Shown in pieces: positions 43,514 to 53,619 of a stretch of DNA of 64,000 nucleotides. A program made the translations under genes and the position numbers. Location of the stretch: the NCBI GenBank assembly GCA_002633005.1, contig NMRA01000119.1, forward strand, positions 772,228 through 836,227. Direction: 5' to 3'. Numbering within the stretch: position 1 is the stretch's first letter; every line of letters starts with the position of its first letter. The stretch is from Phoronis australis. Taxonomy: Eukaryota > Phoronida > Phoronidae. The notes under the pieces were generated by a model. That model saw only the letters and a list, made by a program, of their open reading frames with translations, was not told where the DNA came from and ran no database searches.

Positions 43514-44578
43514 TTACAACTGATCGTCTGTCACGGTGGCATCTTCGTCAGTAATTAACAGTTCGTTTTTCTTCCAAAAGCACGTGGATTTGAACAAGGC
43601 GAACATCTCAGGCCGAAAGTTCTGCGACGCCAAAAGATACACTACAAGGAAACAAGAATGGTTGAACATAATCAGGAAGTCTCCGATGAACTCGTTAAGA
43701 ATGAACTCTTCGACGACGCTTACCGGACATTGAGAGTAAGCTTCCATAGCATAGCATATGGTTTGTGGTAGTGTACAAAACAAGCATATCGACGAGATGC
43801 CGTTGAGGGTGATTACCGTAACTTGCGGGTGTGTTTGATTTTCAATGTCTTGTGAAGCATTGCCGTCTTGAGTGCGGCGGCATATGTCTCGATACGCTTC
43901 AGCAGGGTTACAACATTTTTCCCATATCAAGATCACCACACCAGACAAAGTAACGAAAACAAATGGGAAGATGGAGTAAATAACAGCGTGAACCCACGCG
44001 ATACCATAAAGGATGGGATATGTGTCGTAGTCGTACTGACATTCGTTCTTGTACACAGCGACTGTCCAAAAGTTATGAAGACTGAACCCCGACAGAAGTC
44101 CTACAAGACCGAACATGACGCCAAGTGACTTCCTTGGTTTTAGCCACGTCTGTGTCCGCTGGTGATTTGGAAACATCAAGCAGACTATGTTTTCCACCGT
44201 TATCACGATGAGCAGAGATGACGACGAAAACTTTGCCGTGCTGTCCAAAAACCGAAAAAAGCGACATTGCGTCACGTTGACACCCGTTAAGTACTGCATG
44301 ACGCGACTGGCCAGACACGTTACAAGAACAGTACTGTTGAATATTCCAATGCCAATCAAGTACAAATAGGAAGATCTTGCCTTATGACGTTGCCTTCGGA
44401 CCAGAACAAGGATGCCTAACAGGTTGTTGACTGCACCTATGATTACGAATAACACTCCAAAAATGAGAGTGAAATCTGTCACAAGCTCTCCAAGATACAT
44501 GTTCTTGCTGTCAAGGACAGTCAGATTTTGTTGCTGGTTCAGGCCCCAAGGACGAGGCAGGTAAGTCAGGTTCTTCAT
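43514..44578 (-). CDS. Class A (rhodopsin-like) peptide-type GPCR without DRY motif
   Basis: One uninterrupted coding exon of 354 residues. I chose the ATG at 44578 (AAAATGA context). The upstream in-frame ATG at 44623 lies before a strong acceptor (TTTCATTTCCAG, exon from 44601), so the transcript probably has a 5' UTR exon elsewhere. The N-terminus has N-x-T sites. TM1 contains GAVNNLLGILVLV. An extracellular Cys before TM3 (TQCRFF) and one in loop 2 (KNECQYD) can form the usual disulfide. At the end of TM3, where E/DRY is expected, it reads VENIVCLMFP. TM6 has CLFCTLPQ, and TM7 has FNHSCFLVVYLLASQNFRPE, where NPxxY is replaced. This matches orphan peptide receptors that are expanded in invertebrates. 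It would sit in the plasma membrane; ligand and G protein are unknown. No frameshift or stop seen. Confidence 0.87.
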   Translation of the reverse strand: MKNLTYLPRPWGLNQQQNLTVLDSKNMYLGELVTDFTLIFGVLFVIIGAVNNLLGILVLVRRQRHKARSSYLYLIGIGIFNSTVLVTCLASRVMQYLTGVNVTQCRFFRFLDSTAKFSSSSLLIVITVENIVCLMFPNHQRTQTWLKPRKSLGVMFGLVGLLSGFSLHNFWTVAVYKNECQYDYDTYPILYGIAWVHAVIYSIFPFVFVTLSGVVILIWEKCCNPAEAYRDICRRTQDGNASQDIENQTHPQVTVITLNGISSICLFCTLPQTICYAMEAYSQCPVSVVEEFILNEFIGDFLIMFNHSCFLVVYLLASQNFRPEMFALFKSTCFWKKNELLITDEDATVTDDQL

Positions 44579-44639
44579 TTTGGCAGCTGTGGTGAAGAAC
44601 TCTGGAAATGAAATATGGGTCATTACTAGAAGTGCAAAT

Positions 44640-45750
44640 CAACATACGTGTGATAGTGACGTGCTATAAAAGCTTTGAGGAATCCAGTTGGGGTAACAAA
44701 ATGGCCAAGCTGAATTACGTCGCTAATTCAAGTAAGCGAATTTTTCTGTATTTAGTGTAGTGCTATATTTTATGTCGTATGATTTAAAATTTTAAAAATG
44801 TACTTTTTGCAGGGATTGGACCTGGTTATGTATTGGTTTATGCCGCTTCTTATCCATGCTTGTAAATCGTATGCGTTGTTGGAGGACAAAGAGTTTGGCA
44901 AGTTACCCGGCGGGACTGTAGCATTCAACGTAACACAGGTCAGATGTGGAAAGTTTCATTGGTAGACTGTTTATGTTATTTATTCTATGACATAGTTTTG
45001 ACAAAAGTGTAAAGATACACCATGTGGTTTCCTTGCTTCAGATCCGTTGTATTGACAGACATTTTCACAAGTAACCGAGTGTAACAATAAACTTGATTTT
45101 TATTACTGTTGCAATGCTTTTGACCTGGTTAGGAATTAGGATACTTGATAAATTCTATTTATAAATAGTATGTTAGGGTAAATGAGAATTCACTCGACGA
45201 TATTACACATCTTTAGTAACAGTTTGAGTAAATTATGTCTTCTTTGTCTTCTTTTAGTGACATCGTCCTTTGCTTGGTCGACCATCTTGTGGTCTCGAGT
45301 GTCATTAGATTGGTTACGTGTAAATTACGTTTATTTGTAAATTGGTTATGTATATGTGGAATTGTCTCTACACTTGCGTTTCACGGTTGTTTAAGCTGTG
45401 TACTTTGATTGTGCGTCATTGACGTAATTGTTGTAGGTCTAATTGTAATCTTTTGACTAGACAAAAACTTTTTAGATGGCGAGTTGCAGCCATCATGGTT
45501 ATTGAGATGTTATTAAAGTGATTAATTATATGTAACTTAATGAAGATCAATGATTGCTGTGCCAGGTGTTGCTTCCTTTCTGGAATCGACACGCTAACAT
45601 ATTCGTTTTTGTCACACAGTTGGGACCGTTCACAATTATGGTCGTGCGCTTTTCCAGAAATCACCCCTCTCTCCACCAAAAACGTACAAGAATGGCAATA
45701 TTTAAACAAATATATTTGCAGACGCTCTGGTACACGTTGTACCAGACGTG
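44640..45750. other. Spacer upstream of the GPCR
   Basis: A 5' non-coding exon and promoter of the GPCR are expected here or further up, but I see no distinctive element. Confidence 0.4.
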
Positions 45751-45759
45751 TTCGGGACG

Positions 45760-45953
45760 CTCAGGTAGGCCCATTGCACTGATCGCCTGGAACCAGTTTA
45801 ATGATTGATTAATACATAGTTAAAATGGAGCTGAGGAGTTGGAGACCTGACTCAAGGGTCTAGCAGCGAGCCTCAGTGGGACTCGAACCCACGACCTTTA
45901 GTATAGGAAGCGGACACATATCCGAATAGGTCACACTGCCTCCTCCATGCGAT
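45760..45953 (-). mobile_element. tRNA-derived SINE-like element
   Basis: Read on the minus strand from 45953, the head GGAGGCAGTGTGACCTATTC.. contains a perfect B box (GGTTCGAGTCC, plus-strand 45879-45889) inside a 5-bp T stem (GTGGG/CCCAC) and a poor A box. The two ends do not pair as an acceptor stem (GGAGGCA with TGAGGCT), so it is not a working tRNA. About 100 bp of unrelated tail follows. The head is clear; the 3' limit is a guess. Confidence 0.55.
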
Positions 45954-46279
45954 ACGTTTTTGTATCTGTTTAAACAGAAAGAGGCTTTACAGTTCAATGC
46001 CAGTATTGGTTTATACAGTGGCGCGGTGTAAAAATAAATTATGGCGACGTTTCTGCTATTGGTTGTTTCGTGGCATTTTTAAAAAGGATGACTTCTGTTA
46101 TTTGACATCGCCATTTTTATAACGTCAAAAGCGTGCGCTAGCAGTAACTCTCGACACCCTCTCGACCCCCACCCCCACCCCCTCCAAAAAAGCGTTCGGC
46201 CTGTACGCTCGTGAAAATGTTTATAGTTGTGAACAGTCCCTAAATGTACATTGAGGGCAGTTTAGTTAATTTGACTATC

Positions 46280-46500
46280 ACGTTGGAACATTCTGTTTCA
46301 CACAATGATGACTATCAAAGGATTTGATTTTATGCTACGAAGGTCACAGAATGTCGAGTCGTGAAACGAGGCAAATTAACCCTTCTTGTTTTCTGTGGTT
46401 AGAATAGAGCTCGTAAGTGTTATTTGTGGCTTACTGAACCACTTCATTTTTATCTTACCCAGTCTTACTTTGAAGTTGGCTGTTTTAGGCTAACCCATGA
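46280..46500. repeat. Diverged duplicate of 220-450
   Basis: TTTCACACAATGATG..TTTGATTTTATG..CACAGAATGTCGAGTCGTGAAACGAGG parallels TTTCACACGATGGCA..TTTGATTTAATG..CACAAAAAATCGAGTCGTGAAACAAGG at 240-315, and similarity continues past it. The donor-like GTAAGT of the first copy is not kept. Confidence 0.55.
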
Positions 46501-47321
46501 AGAAACAGGTATAACACTTACATTTTACCTGATTTTTAAGTGCTGTCTTTTCAATATTGCACATGTACCTGTCGATGTACCAATGCAACACCAGCACCAA
46601 ACCGGACCAAAGACCTTGCTTCGTCGTGTTTACGAGCACTGCATCACTTACAACTCCGGGGCGATTTCAACATGTTACTCAGAACATGATGCCCTGGTTG
46701 CACAGAGTGTCTAGAAAACTGAACTATAGAAATTTGGAGCAATGACGTAAAACAGAGGCGTTTGTTAATTGTCCACGCAGTTCCTACGTCACCAAATTCG
46801 TTGCAGCTTGAATATCACTGCGCCGACGTCATGAGGGCGCCGATGGCCGACGACAACTGGGCATTGTCGGGAAAATCTAGGACAAACGCATAGCCATCGA
46901 AACCTAGCAAGAACTCAGCCTAACGGAACGCTACTCGGGCAGGTCGAAAGACGTTCTGGCAGTTCTTGCCAACAAATGCGCTTCAGCTACTTGTAGTACT
47001 CGACTGGCGATATCGTGGCGACAAATATTTTGACCAATGAGAACAGCGATAGGAGTCGCGTATGAGACCTGCAGGATTTGTTCTGGTGTGAGACGTGTCA
47101 TGTTTTTACAAAGCACGAAGTATTTCTTAATTTAATAACAAAACGACTGTGTTATAAATAACATCAAATAAATTTAATTTCGCGTCTCCATAATGTTAAC
47201 CAATAGTGCCACAACCAAGCGTTTTTAACTCAAGAAAATAATTTACATCAATCCGCTTGGCGGACGCGCGATCGGTGGATTTCACGATTATAAAATGTCC
47301 AGCAAAAATAGAGTCTTAGCC

Positions 47322-47438
47322 CTAATTAAATTCCAGTTTTCCAGTAATGAAGTTTCCTAGAGCGCACTCGTCCTCTGATGTGTAAAACTGTTTGTTGAGC
47401 TCTCTGAACCTGGTCATGTCAATTCTTGTTTCGCTGTT
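47322..47438 (-). CDS. SCP terminal exon (EF4 remnant and C-terminus)
   Basis: Acceptor TTGATTCCATTTCAG, phase 0, 38 codons and TAG. Encodes NSETRIDMTRFRELNKQFYT and then the family-typical DECALGNFITGKLEFN tail. Confidence 0.87.
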   Translation of the reverse strand, partial: NSETRIDMTRFRELNKQFYTSEDECALGNFITGKLEFN

Positions 47439-50400
47439 CTGAAATGGAATCAACGTCATATATTTCTCAATGAATTCATCAGGATGATCGAGTAGAATTG
47501 CACTGATTAATGTTGTCTTTCTGTCCAATAATCATAAATACCTTCAGACGTTTTCGGCAACTGTTGTTTTGTGCTGTTGCCTTCACATGCGATTGAGAAG
47601 TGGCGAGTATTCATCGTACATACTGTGTGCTGCGCCATCTATCAATCGCTGCAGAAGGCAACACTAAACGGCATTCAGCTGTTGCACAAAACGTTTGAAG
47701 GTTTGATATTTGTGGCAATTGGATGAAATAAATACAAATTCACCGTTATACCACCTTCAAATGAAAGTAACCACGTGCGTAAAATGTATAGATGTTAGTT
47801 AAGGGACATTTCCTGCTTTTAAGCTCCACCAAATATGCAAATTGTAAACCAAGTTTCTCATATAACCGAAATGCATGTAATCTTTTATGCCCTGGTAGAG
47901 ATAATGTTTCCATTCCGAAACAAGTTATCCATGGCATCGTTAAGTACAAGAGCGTGGTAATGCTAGCAGTTTTCTCAGGGTTGACCATTCTCGCCGAAAT
48001 TGGGAAGTTTCACGTCAATCGTTGGTGACCGCTTTGTTTTGATGATAGAAGCCGATTACTGTCATGACATGGAACATCTTGAGGCAGAATTTTTAGAATC
48101 AATAATCACCAGTTATTTCCATTTCTTATAATGAATATTTTTGGAGAAATTTCATAACGCCATCCCAATTCTTCACAGAATTCAAGGATGGTCGCGTTTT
48201 AAGTAATTCACCTGCAAACTAATGGCACGAAATGGCTCACGAGCGTCAAGGGAAATTTCTATGTTTTTGTTTAAGTTAGAGAAGGCTATTACCACATGTC
48301 CGTTGAATAAAAATTACCTAACCGTGGTATTATGTTGGTGTTTTGGAAATTTGGCCAATTAATTTATATGTTCCGTGACAAGTAAAATGAAGTAAGAAAC
48401 GTTAAATAGTTAATAGGCATAATATAAGTAGATTGAAGCCATTGGTAATCCCAAAGCAGCTTATTTTGTGACTTGCACTTTTTGTTGTAGGTATGGAGGA
48501 AATGGCGAGTTATTGAATTTAAAACGACATGTGCAGCATAAACACGCCGTCACATCAAAGGGCAAATCTGACGTTTGACCCTTCGTTCGAAAACAGTTCA
48601 CACGTGAACGCTCGTAAGATGTCTGATCTGCCTCACCGTCGTCTGCCGCCAAATCAGACGGCAGATACCTTCATATGTTCGTGAGAAGCCCACATTACAA
48701 TGACGTGTTTTCTGGCAAATGAAAGTCGCACGTGATTGGTCACAATATTAGCATTTTGCATATTGTTATGGTAATTGCAAGTTAGACGGCAGATAGGACG
48801 CCTTCAATATATTTTAATCGTTTGATTTGTCATCCGATCAGACGTTCTATCTGTCTTCTTATAAGAATTCCACACCTGGACAAGGTAATAAAAGCAGTTT
48901 TGCTTTTAGCCCAAACACTGACCCCTTTTTACGTGCGCATGGGAAATATGGAAACTCCCTGGTGTGGAATCTTCGCAGTTGATTCGCTCACGCTCAAACA
49001 CCTTTTTGTTATCGATTGTTGGGCGATGTTTATGTGAGAATTGTCTGAACATAGGCCTACGTCAGAGTTTAAGTAGAAAATAAATCTGAAACTAAATAAG
49101 GCGATCCAAATCCTCCCAAGGATACTATTGTTTCACGAAATGTAGAATATAAATAGGTAAATAAAACAACAAGAATGGATCAACTGAATTTTCGGATATA
49201 ATAACGTCCTTCGTCAACAGAAATAGAAACAAAGAAAAATCAACACTATATGACAATTGACATTTAAGATGTGGCATAATGAATATGATACATATCTTAA
49301 ATGTCAATTGTCCTATAGTGTTTGATTTTACTTTATTTCTGTTTCTGTTGACGAAGGACGTTATCATATCCGAAAATTTCAGTTGATCCATTCTTGTTGT
49401 TTTATTTATCTACTTATATTTCACAGTTTACGAAATGGTAAGGGATGCTATGGCAACTTACCTCAGAAAATATAAGAAAGGCCCTCCGACATTCTGCTGG
49501 AGGAATCCCGAAGTCTGATAACACGTATTCGAATTCTTCAATATCAATATGTCCATCAGCTGAAACAAACTATCATGTAAATCGCTGCTGTTTGGCCTGC
49601 ACGTATGCACTGGAAAGTAATCTTTGTAAGAGCCCACTGAACCACCACGGTAGCTAATATTGCAATCTCGAACCATTAGAAAGTGACGTAACGGCCCCGT
49701 AAGAGGCCTGCAACTTGATTGCTTTTTGTCCGGTGAGTGCAGGTCTCAAAATGAATAGGACTAAACATGCACATATTTCGCTATTTTCGGGATTCTCATA
49801 ATTTTAAATAACAAATTTAGTGTAGCACTTTTGTAACATTGTGATTGTATTTAGATGTTTTATCATCTAATCTAACATAAAAGTTAGGTTAGACATTTCA
49901 CGTTCGATAGAAATTAACTTCTCATATACCCGACAGGGGACTCTGGTTTCGTGAAATAACCTGACTTGACATTCATTGAATTGGAGTATGCTGATGGTCA
50001 TTAAGATATTGTTATTCACAACCTACAATTCCCCAGTATTTGTTCATGGCGTTTTATTATACATTTCAATATCAAGGGCATGGCTAGACATCCTTAACAA
50101 ACAGGCACTTAACCCCGCGGCCCAATTAAGAATTGTTCTTTTTATCTATATGGGCATTTACATCAATACTGCCTGGTACAAAAAACGTGACTGGACTTTA
50201 AAAAAAACAAAAAAAACAACAACAAACACGTGACTCGAGCGAGAATTGTGATTTTGACCACTTACCGCTACGAAATTGATCTCAACGCGTTCCCTACTCA
50301 GTGATTACTGGATTTTCAAGGAAATGGCAGTTCGTTATTCCTCGACGCGTAAAATGACATGCCGTGACAAGTCAACTTGTGAAGCTTTTTTTCGAGCGTT

Positions 50401-52366
50401 TATTCAGAAATAATTTGAGACCAATTTCGTAACGCTAAATGATCTAAATCGACTGCTGATTTTTGTGATAGAAGAGAAGAATTTGTTAGAAGATCCATGA
50501 ATGAACGCTTGACGTGACATTCACAGCCCTCTTCTGGTACACAGTGAGTTGCAGACGACCGATCAACTACGACACCGTCATCTCTTTTTTATATTACCAG
50601 TTTTGAGTTAACATAAGCTTGAACAGCAAAATTTACCTCACCTGTTCGGTCAAATAGATTGAACTTGTACTCAATATACTTTTCCAGCCAGTTGGGTATT
50701 TTTTCGTCTTCTTCTTTCACGTCCAATCTTTGCCGGTGATATCTAGTCCACAACGCCAGCTAGAATCAGAGTGAAAAGACAAGCTCTGTAGATGCAAGAC
50801 ACTTGGGAGTCACATCTTCGCTTATATAACGGATGATATTTTTACTTAAGCTTTTCCTCGTAACTCAATATTTTAGCATCACTAACCAATCATTTTAGTC
50901 CTGGCATCCATTTTGTTGGCTAGTGTGCACGAATAAGGTACCGAGATTACTCGCCAGATCTGACACGCCTGTCTCCCAAGATTTTGCTTGCTGTTGTGCT
51001 TTTACCGTAAGAAACTTGCTGACTGTTCTGGCCTGCTCGATGTGTTAAAAATCGCTTTGTGCCACAGATATAATAAATGCCTATGGCACGAAAAAAAAAA
51101 ACATCAACGCATACCCACTCGTCTGCTGATACTTTATCATCGAAATTTTCGTCTGCCTTATCTTGAAGCTCCCGCCAAATTTCTCGAAATATGTCCTGCG
51201 CATGCTTGTACTTCGGCGTATCCTGCTTCCACCCACTCATCTTACAGACTTTCTAAAATCGGAAACGCACCTTTTTAGCCTTTGGGGAAAATGGGTAAAC
51301 GATTAGAGCATTCAGATGAACAATTGGTTTTCAGGCTATTGATTGAAGATTTTTTTGGGTGCTCTGTCATCTTGCAGTTTCCATGACACCACTTCACGTT
51401 GTTCGCAATGAATGTCATTGATGCTGAGACGTTCCTTGTATTCAACTTGGTCTATGCAATCAAATTAGATATTAGCCAAAACAGCGTTTTGCACCATACC
51501 CAGCCTCGTTCCTCGCTGCAAGGAGGAAGTAGAAATGTAGCATGCGGACCAATGTAGCACACAACCCAAGGAATCGAAAGGTTGTATACTTTCATGAGAC
51601 TGTTTTGTTGAGTACAATAAACGTCTCAATGACTTCGATAGTTGTGAAATTCTATTTAACACTGGGTCACGGTGCATTCCTGTTACTAGTTGCGTCTTCA
51701 AACAGCAACATTTCAATTACACAGGAAAATCAGTATCTTCCATTTCAAGACACACTTCCTTTTGCTCACTGACTAAATCGCAACTTAACAACCAAATTAA
51801 CGAGATTCTTACTCCTACGAAACTCTATAAAGATCCGTGTGAAAGTCATGTCACGTTCGTATGAAACACTTGTCAAATATCCTGAAAAATGATAAGGAGA
51901 TACCGATGCGGACGCAAAAATGCCACTAGACTGTGCCGCAGCCGTGGTATTCTCAACAGGATAGCATCTGCCAATTTAAGTAGGTAGGGTTGCTTCTTTA
52001 AAAGGATACTAAACTCTGTTTGATGATTTTAACAAAACATCGTTCTGTCACATGCTAATGCATCATTGACGTCAATCTTGAGAGGTAAAAGCAGGAATCA
52101 ACTAAAAAAAATCATACCCCATATTTCACAAAATTTTAAGCGGTGTCGAGGGTTAGAAAGCATTGTTTCGTTTCAGAGAACTGGACCAGAAAATCGTTAT
52201 TAGTATCTGTTAATAAGCCAAAACCGGGTTTGGTATCCTTTTAAATGGCGCCTCCACAAGAGCCTGTCCCTTTTTGAAGTTGTCCCGTAAAGAGGCGCTG
52301 TAGTCATACTTACTTCCCTGGCAATTTCGAAATCTTTCCACTCTAACTGACCATCTTTATTGACGT
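47322..52366 (-). CDS. Sarcoplasmic calcium-binding protein (EF-hand), 5' end missing
   Basis: Five exons join in frame with GT-AG borders: 52366-52314, 51252-51115, 50759-50642, 49559-49462, 47438-47322. They give about 174 residues; the family is usually 180-200, so only a short first exon (start codon and helix before EF1) is missing, and I could not find it up to the window end. EF1 loop DVNKDGQLEWKD and EF3 loop DRTADGHIDIEE look able to bind calcium. The second loop (DENFDDKVSADE) has Asp instead of the usual Gly at position 6, and the fourth (NSETRIDMTRFRE) is degenerate, as usual in this family. The order of segments and the C-terminus (ALGNFITGKLEFN) match invertebrate sarcoplasmic calcium-binding proteins, soluble calcium and magnesium buffers of muscle and neurons. 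Calexcitin-like proteins are the nearest alternative name. Confidence 0.85.
48250..49130. other. SCP intron sequence without recognised content
   Basis: AGACGGCAGATA words at about 48654 and 48784 may mark a decayed inverted or direct repeat. No exon with matching phase is needed here, since the flanking exons join in phase 0. Confidence 0.4.
49135..49436. repeat. Long hairpin (about 135-bp arms) in the SCP intron
   Basis: The left arm contains AAAACAACAAGAATGGATCA, ATAACGTCCTTCGTCAACAG and GACAATTGACATTTAAGAT. The right arm contains their near-perfect reverse complements in opposite order. Identity is about 90 percent and the spacer about 20 bases. It begins only some 25 bases past the donor of the 49462-49559 exon on the minus strand. 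Confidence 0.88.
49462..49559 (-). CDS. SCP exon with EF3
   Basis: Acceptor GTTTGTTTCAG, donor TCTGAG/GTAAGT, phase 1 in and 0 out. Encodes ADGHIDIEEFEYVLSDFGIP and then PAECRRAFLIFSE. With the preceding exon it forms a canonical EF-hand loop ending in Glu. Confidence 0.88.
50262..50447. mobile_element. Family F fold-back element, copy 1 (SCP intron)
   Basis: TACCGCTACGAAATTGATCT at the left is the imperfect reverse complement of AGACCAATTTCGTAACGCTA at the right. The centre has paired GACGCGT/ACGCGTT and TGACAAGTCAACTTGTGA. A relative lies at 59089-59310. Confidence 0.65.
50642..50759 (-). CDS. SCP exon between EF2 and EF3
   Basis: Acceptor TCTGATTCTAG, donor CGAACAG/GTGAGG, phase 0 in and 1 out. 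Encodes LALWTRYHRQRLDVKEEDEK then IPNWLEKYIEYKFNLFDRT. The P-N-W and F-L-F-D pattern is typical of the linker and entering helix in this family. Confidence 0.87.
51115..51252 (-). CDS. SCP exon with EF2
   Basis: Acceptor CGATTTTAG, donor GAGTGG/GTATGC, phase 0 at both ends, 46 codons. Encodes KVCKMSGWKQDTPKYKHAQD and then IFREIWRELQDKADENFDDK. The GWKxxTPKYK and EIWxxLxxxAD patterns are characteristic of the family. The ATG at 51240 is internal, not a start. Confidence 0.87.
52314..52366 (-). CDS. SCP exon with EF1 loop
   Basis: Acceptor TTTTATTTTCAG, donor GGGAA/GTAAGT, phase 1 in and 0 out. With the G supplied by the missing upstream exon it reads DVNKDGQLEWKDFEIARE, an EF-hand loop with Asp at position 12, as usual for the first hand of this family. 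Confidence 0.85.
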
Positions 52367-52439
52367 CTGAAAATAAAACGGTTTCCGATATTATTTTTTT
52401 CATTTGGTGCCGGGCGACGATTAACTTAAATCTTATTTT

Positions 52440-53260
52440 CGTAATGAAATATGCAAGTGTTTAATGATTATTTTTTTATTGATCACGTTTTCTGCACCTG
52501 CTGTTGTAAAATAATAAACGTCTTGGCATTACCAGCTTGAAATAATGGGTCCTTATCTATTATGCGAAATAGGTTTAGAAATACAGTTGTTAACGCATCG
52601 TCAAATACTACGTGTTCCCACGTTTTTGTTGACATGAATATTCCCACTGTGGAAAGGATGCCGTCTTAGGATATAGACTTTACACGTTTCGGGATGGTAA
52701 TTAAATTTTCAGTTCTAACACGTTGCCAACATTCGGATGCGACTTAGGAAAAGGGAGATCCGTAATCCTTTGTGATTCCTTCGACTGACTAACCGACATT
52801 GAGATAACATGACAAAAGATGGGGAAAAATCACAGCACTTGGTCAAGCATTTCGTGGACTTGGTGCCCCACCGTGATTAAGTCAACCTGATGCTCGATCA
52901 CGTCGGCCTGCATGGTGGTATACGCGGTCAATTTTGGTACTCCAAATAAGTTCGGAACTTTCACAACATTCCAACATCTTCCCGGAAGCGATGTGGTCAC
53001 TCTAACCCGGCTGTGGTCATTTTTAGCAACGAGGTCATTAACTGCGACGAGTTGCTTTGAGCTGTTTTGTCACACATTTGTCTCTACCTCGTAGTTGCAG
53101 AGAGAACACAATTTGCAAGCGAATTGACATCATCGCTTACAAAACTGGTGTCAGAGACGTTATCACCGCTTCACCACATCTGAGTGGCGACTTAATGATG
53201 TGAGCAGTGGCGCCGGGGTGGTCGGTATTAATAAGCGACGAGTTAAAATTATCAAGAGGT
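52440..53260. other. No gene recognised
   Basis: The first SCP exon would be expected somewhere upstream on the minus strand, but no short exon with a Phe-rich helix and phase-1 donor was found here. Confidence 0.4.
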
Positions 53261-53264
53261 TATT

Positions 53265-53605
53265 ATTTTTTAGGACATTATTTTTGGCATTTTCCGTACT
53301 CACGATAAGTGTCTGTTCTTATGTGCGCGAGTATATTATGGTTTACGTAGATAAGCGTCTTGTACAAGTTTGTTCTTGATGACTTCGATTCGAGTTACAC
53401 AAGCCAGTAAAACTACCTTTCGAGTTCAGACTCGGACTTGTAACTTTAATGCATGGGTCGTCGAGTGCAAAATAGGATTAGGCAGCCACGCACGTAAACT
53501 ATAACGTTTGCATACTCGAGCACAGAATAATAGACACTTGAGTTCGCACAAAAGTAGAATAAAAAAATGTTTAAAAAAGCTTCAATTCTGAGTACAATGA
53601 GTAGA
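53265..53605. mobile_element. Family E fold-back element, copy 2
   Basis: ATTATTTTTGGCATTTTCCG, a GATAAGTGTCTGTTCTTATG stretch and CGAGTATATTATG on the left are mirrored by CATACTCGAGCACAGAATAA and ACTTGAGTTCGCACAAAAGT on the right. Same landmarks as 23110-23480. Confidence 0.65.
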
Positions 53606-53619
53606 CCTCGGGCTCAGGT

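Noticed and set aside
45868-45953. Functional tRNA gene
   Set aside because: B box and T stem are good but the acceptor stem does not pair and the A box is poor.
51100-51240. ATG at 51240 as the start of an EF-hand protein
   Set aside because: The frame extends upstream to an acceptor (TTTTAG) and joins in phase with the EF1 exon, and family members have residues before this methionine.
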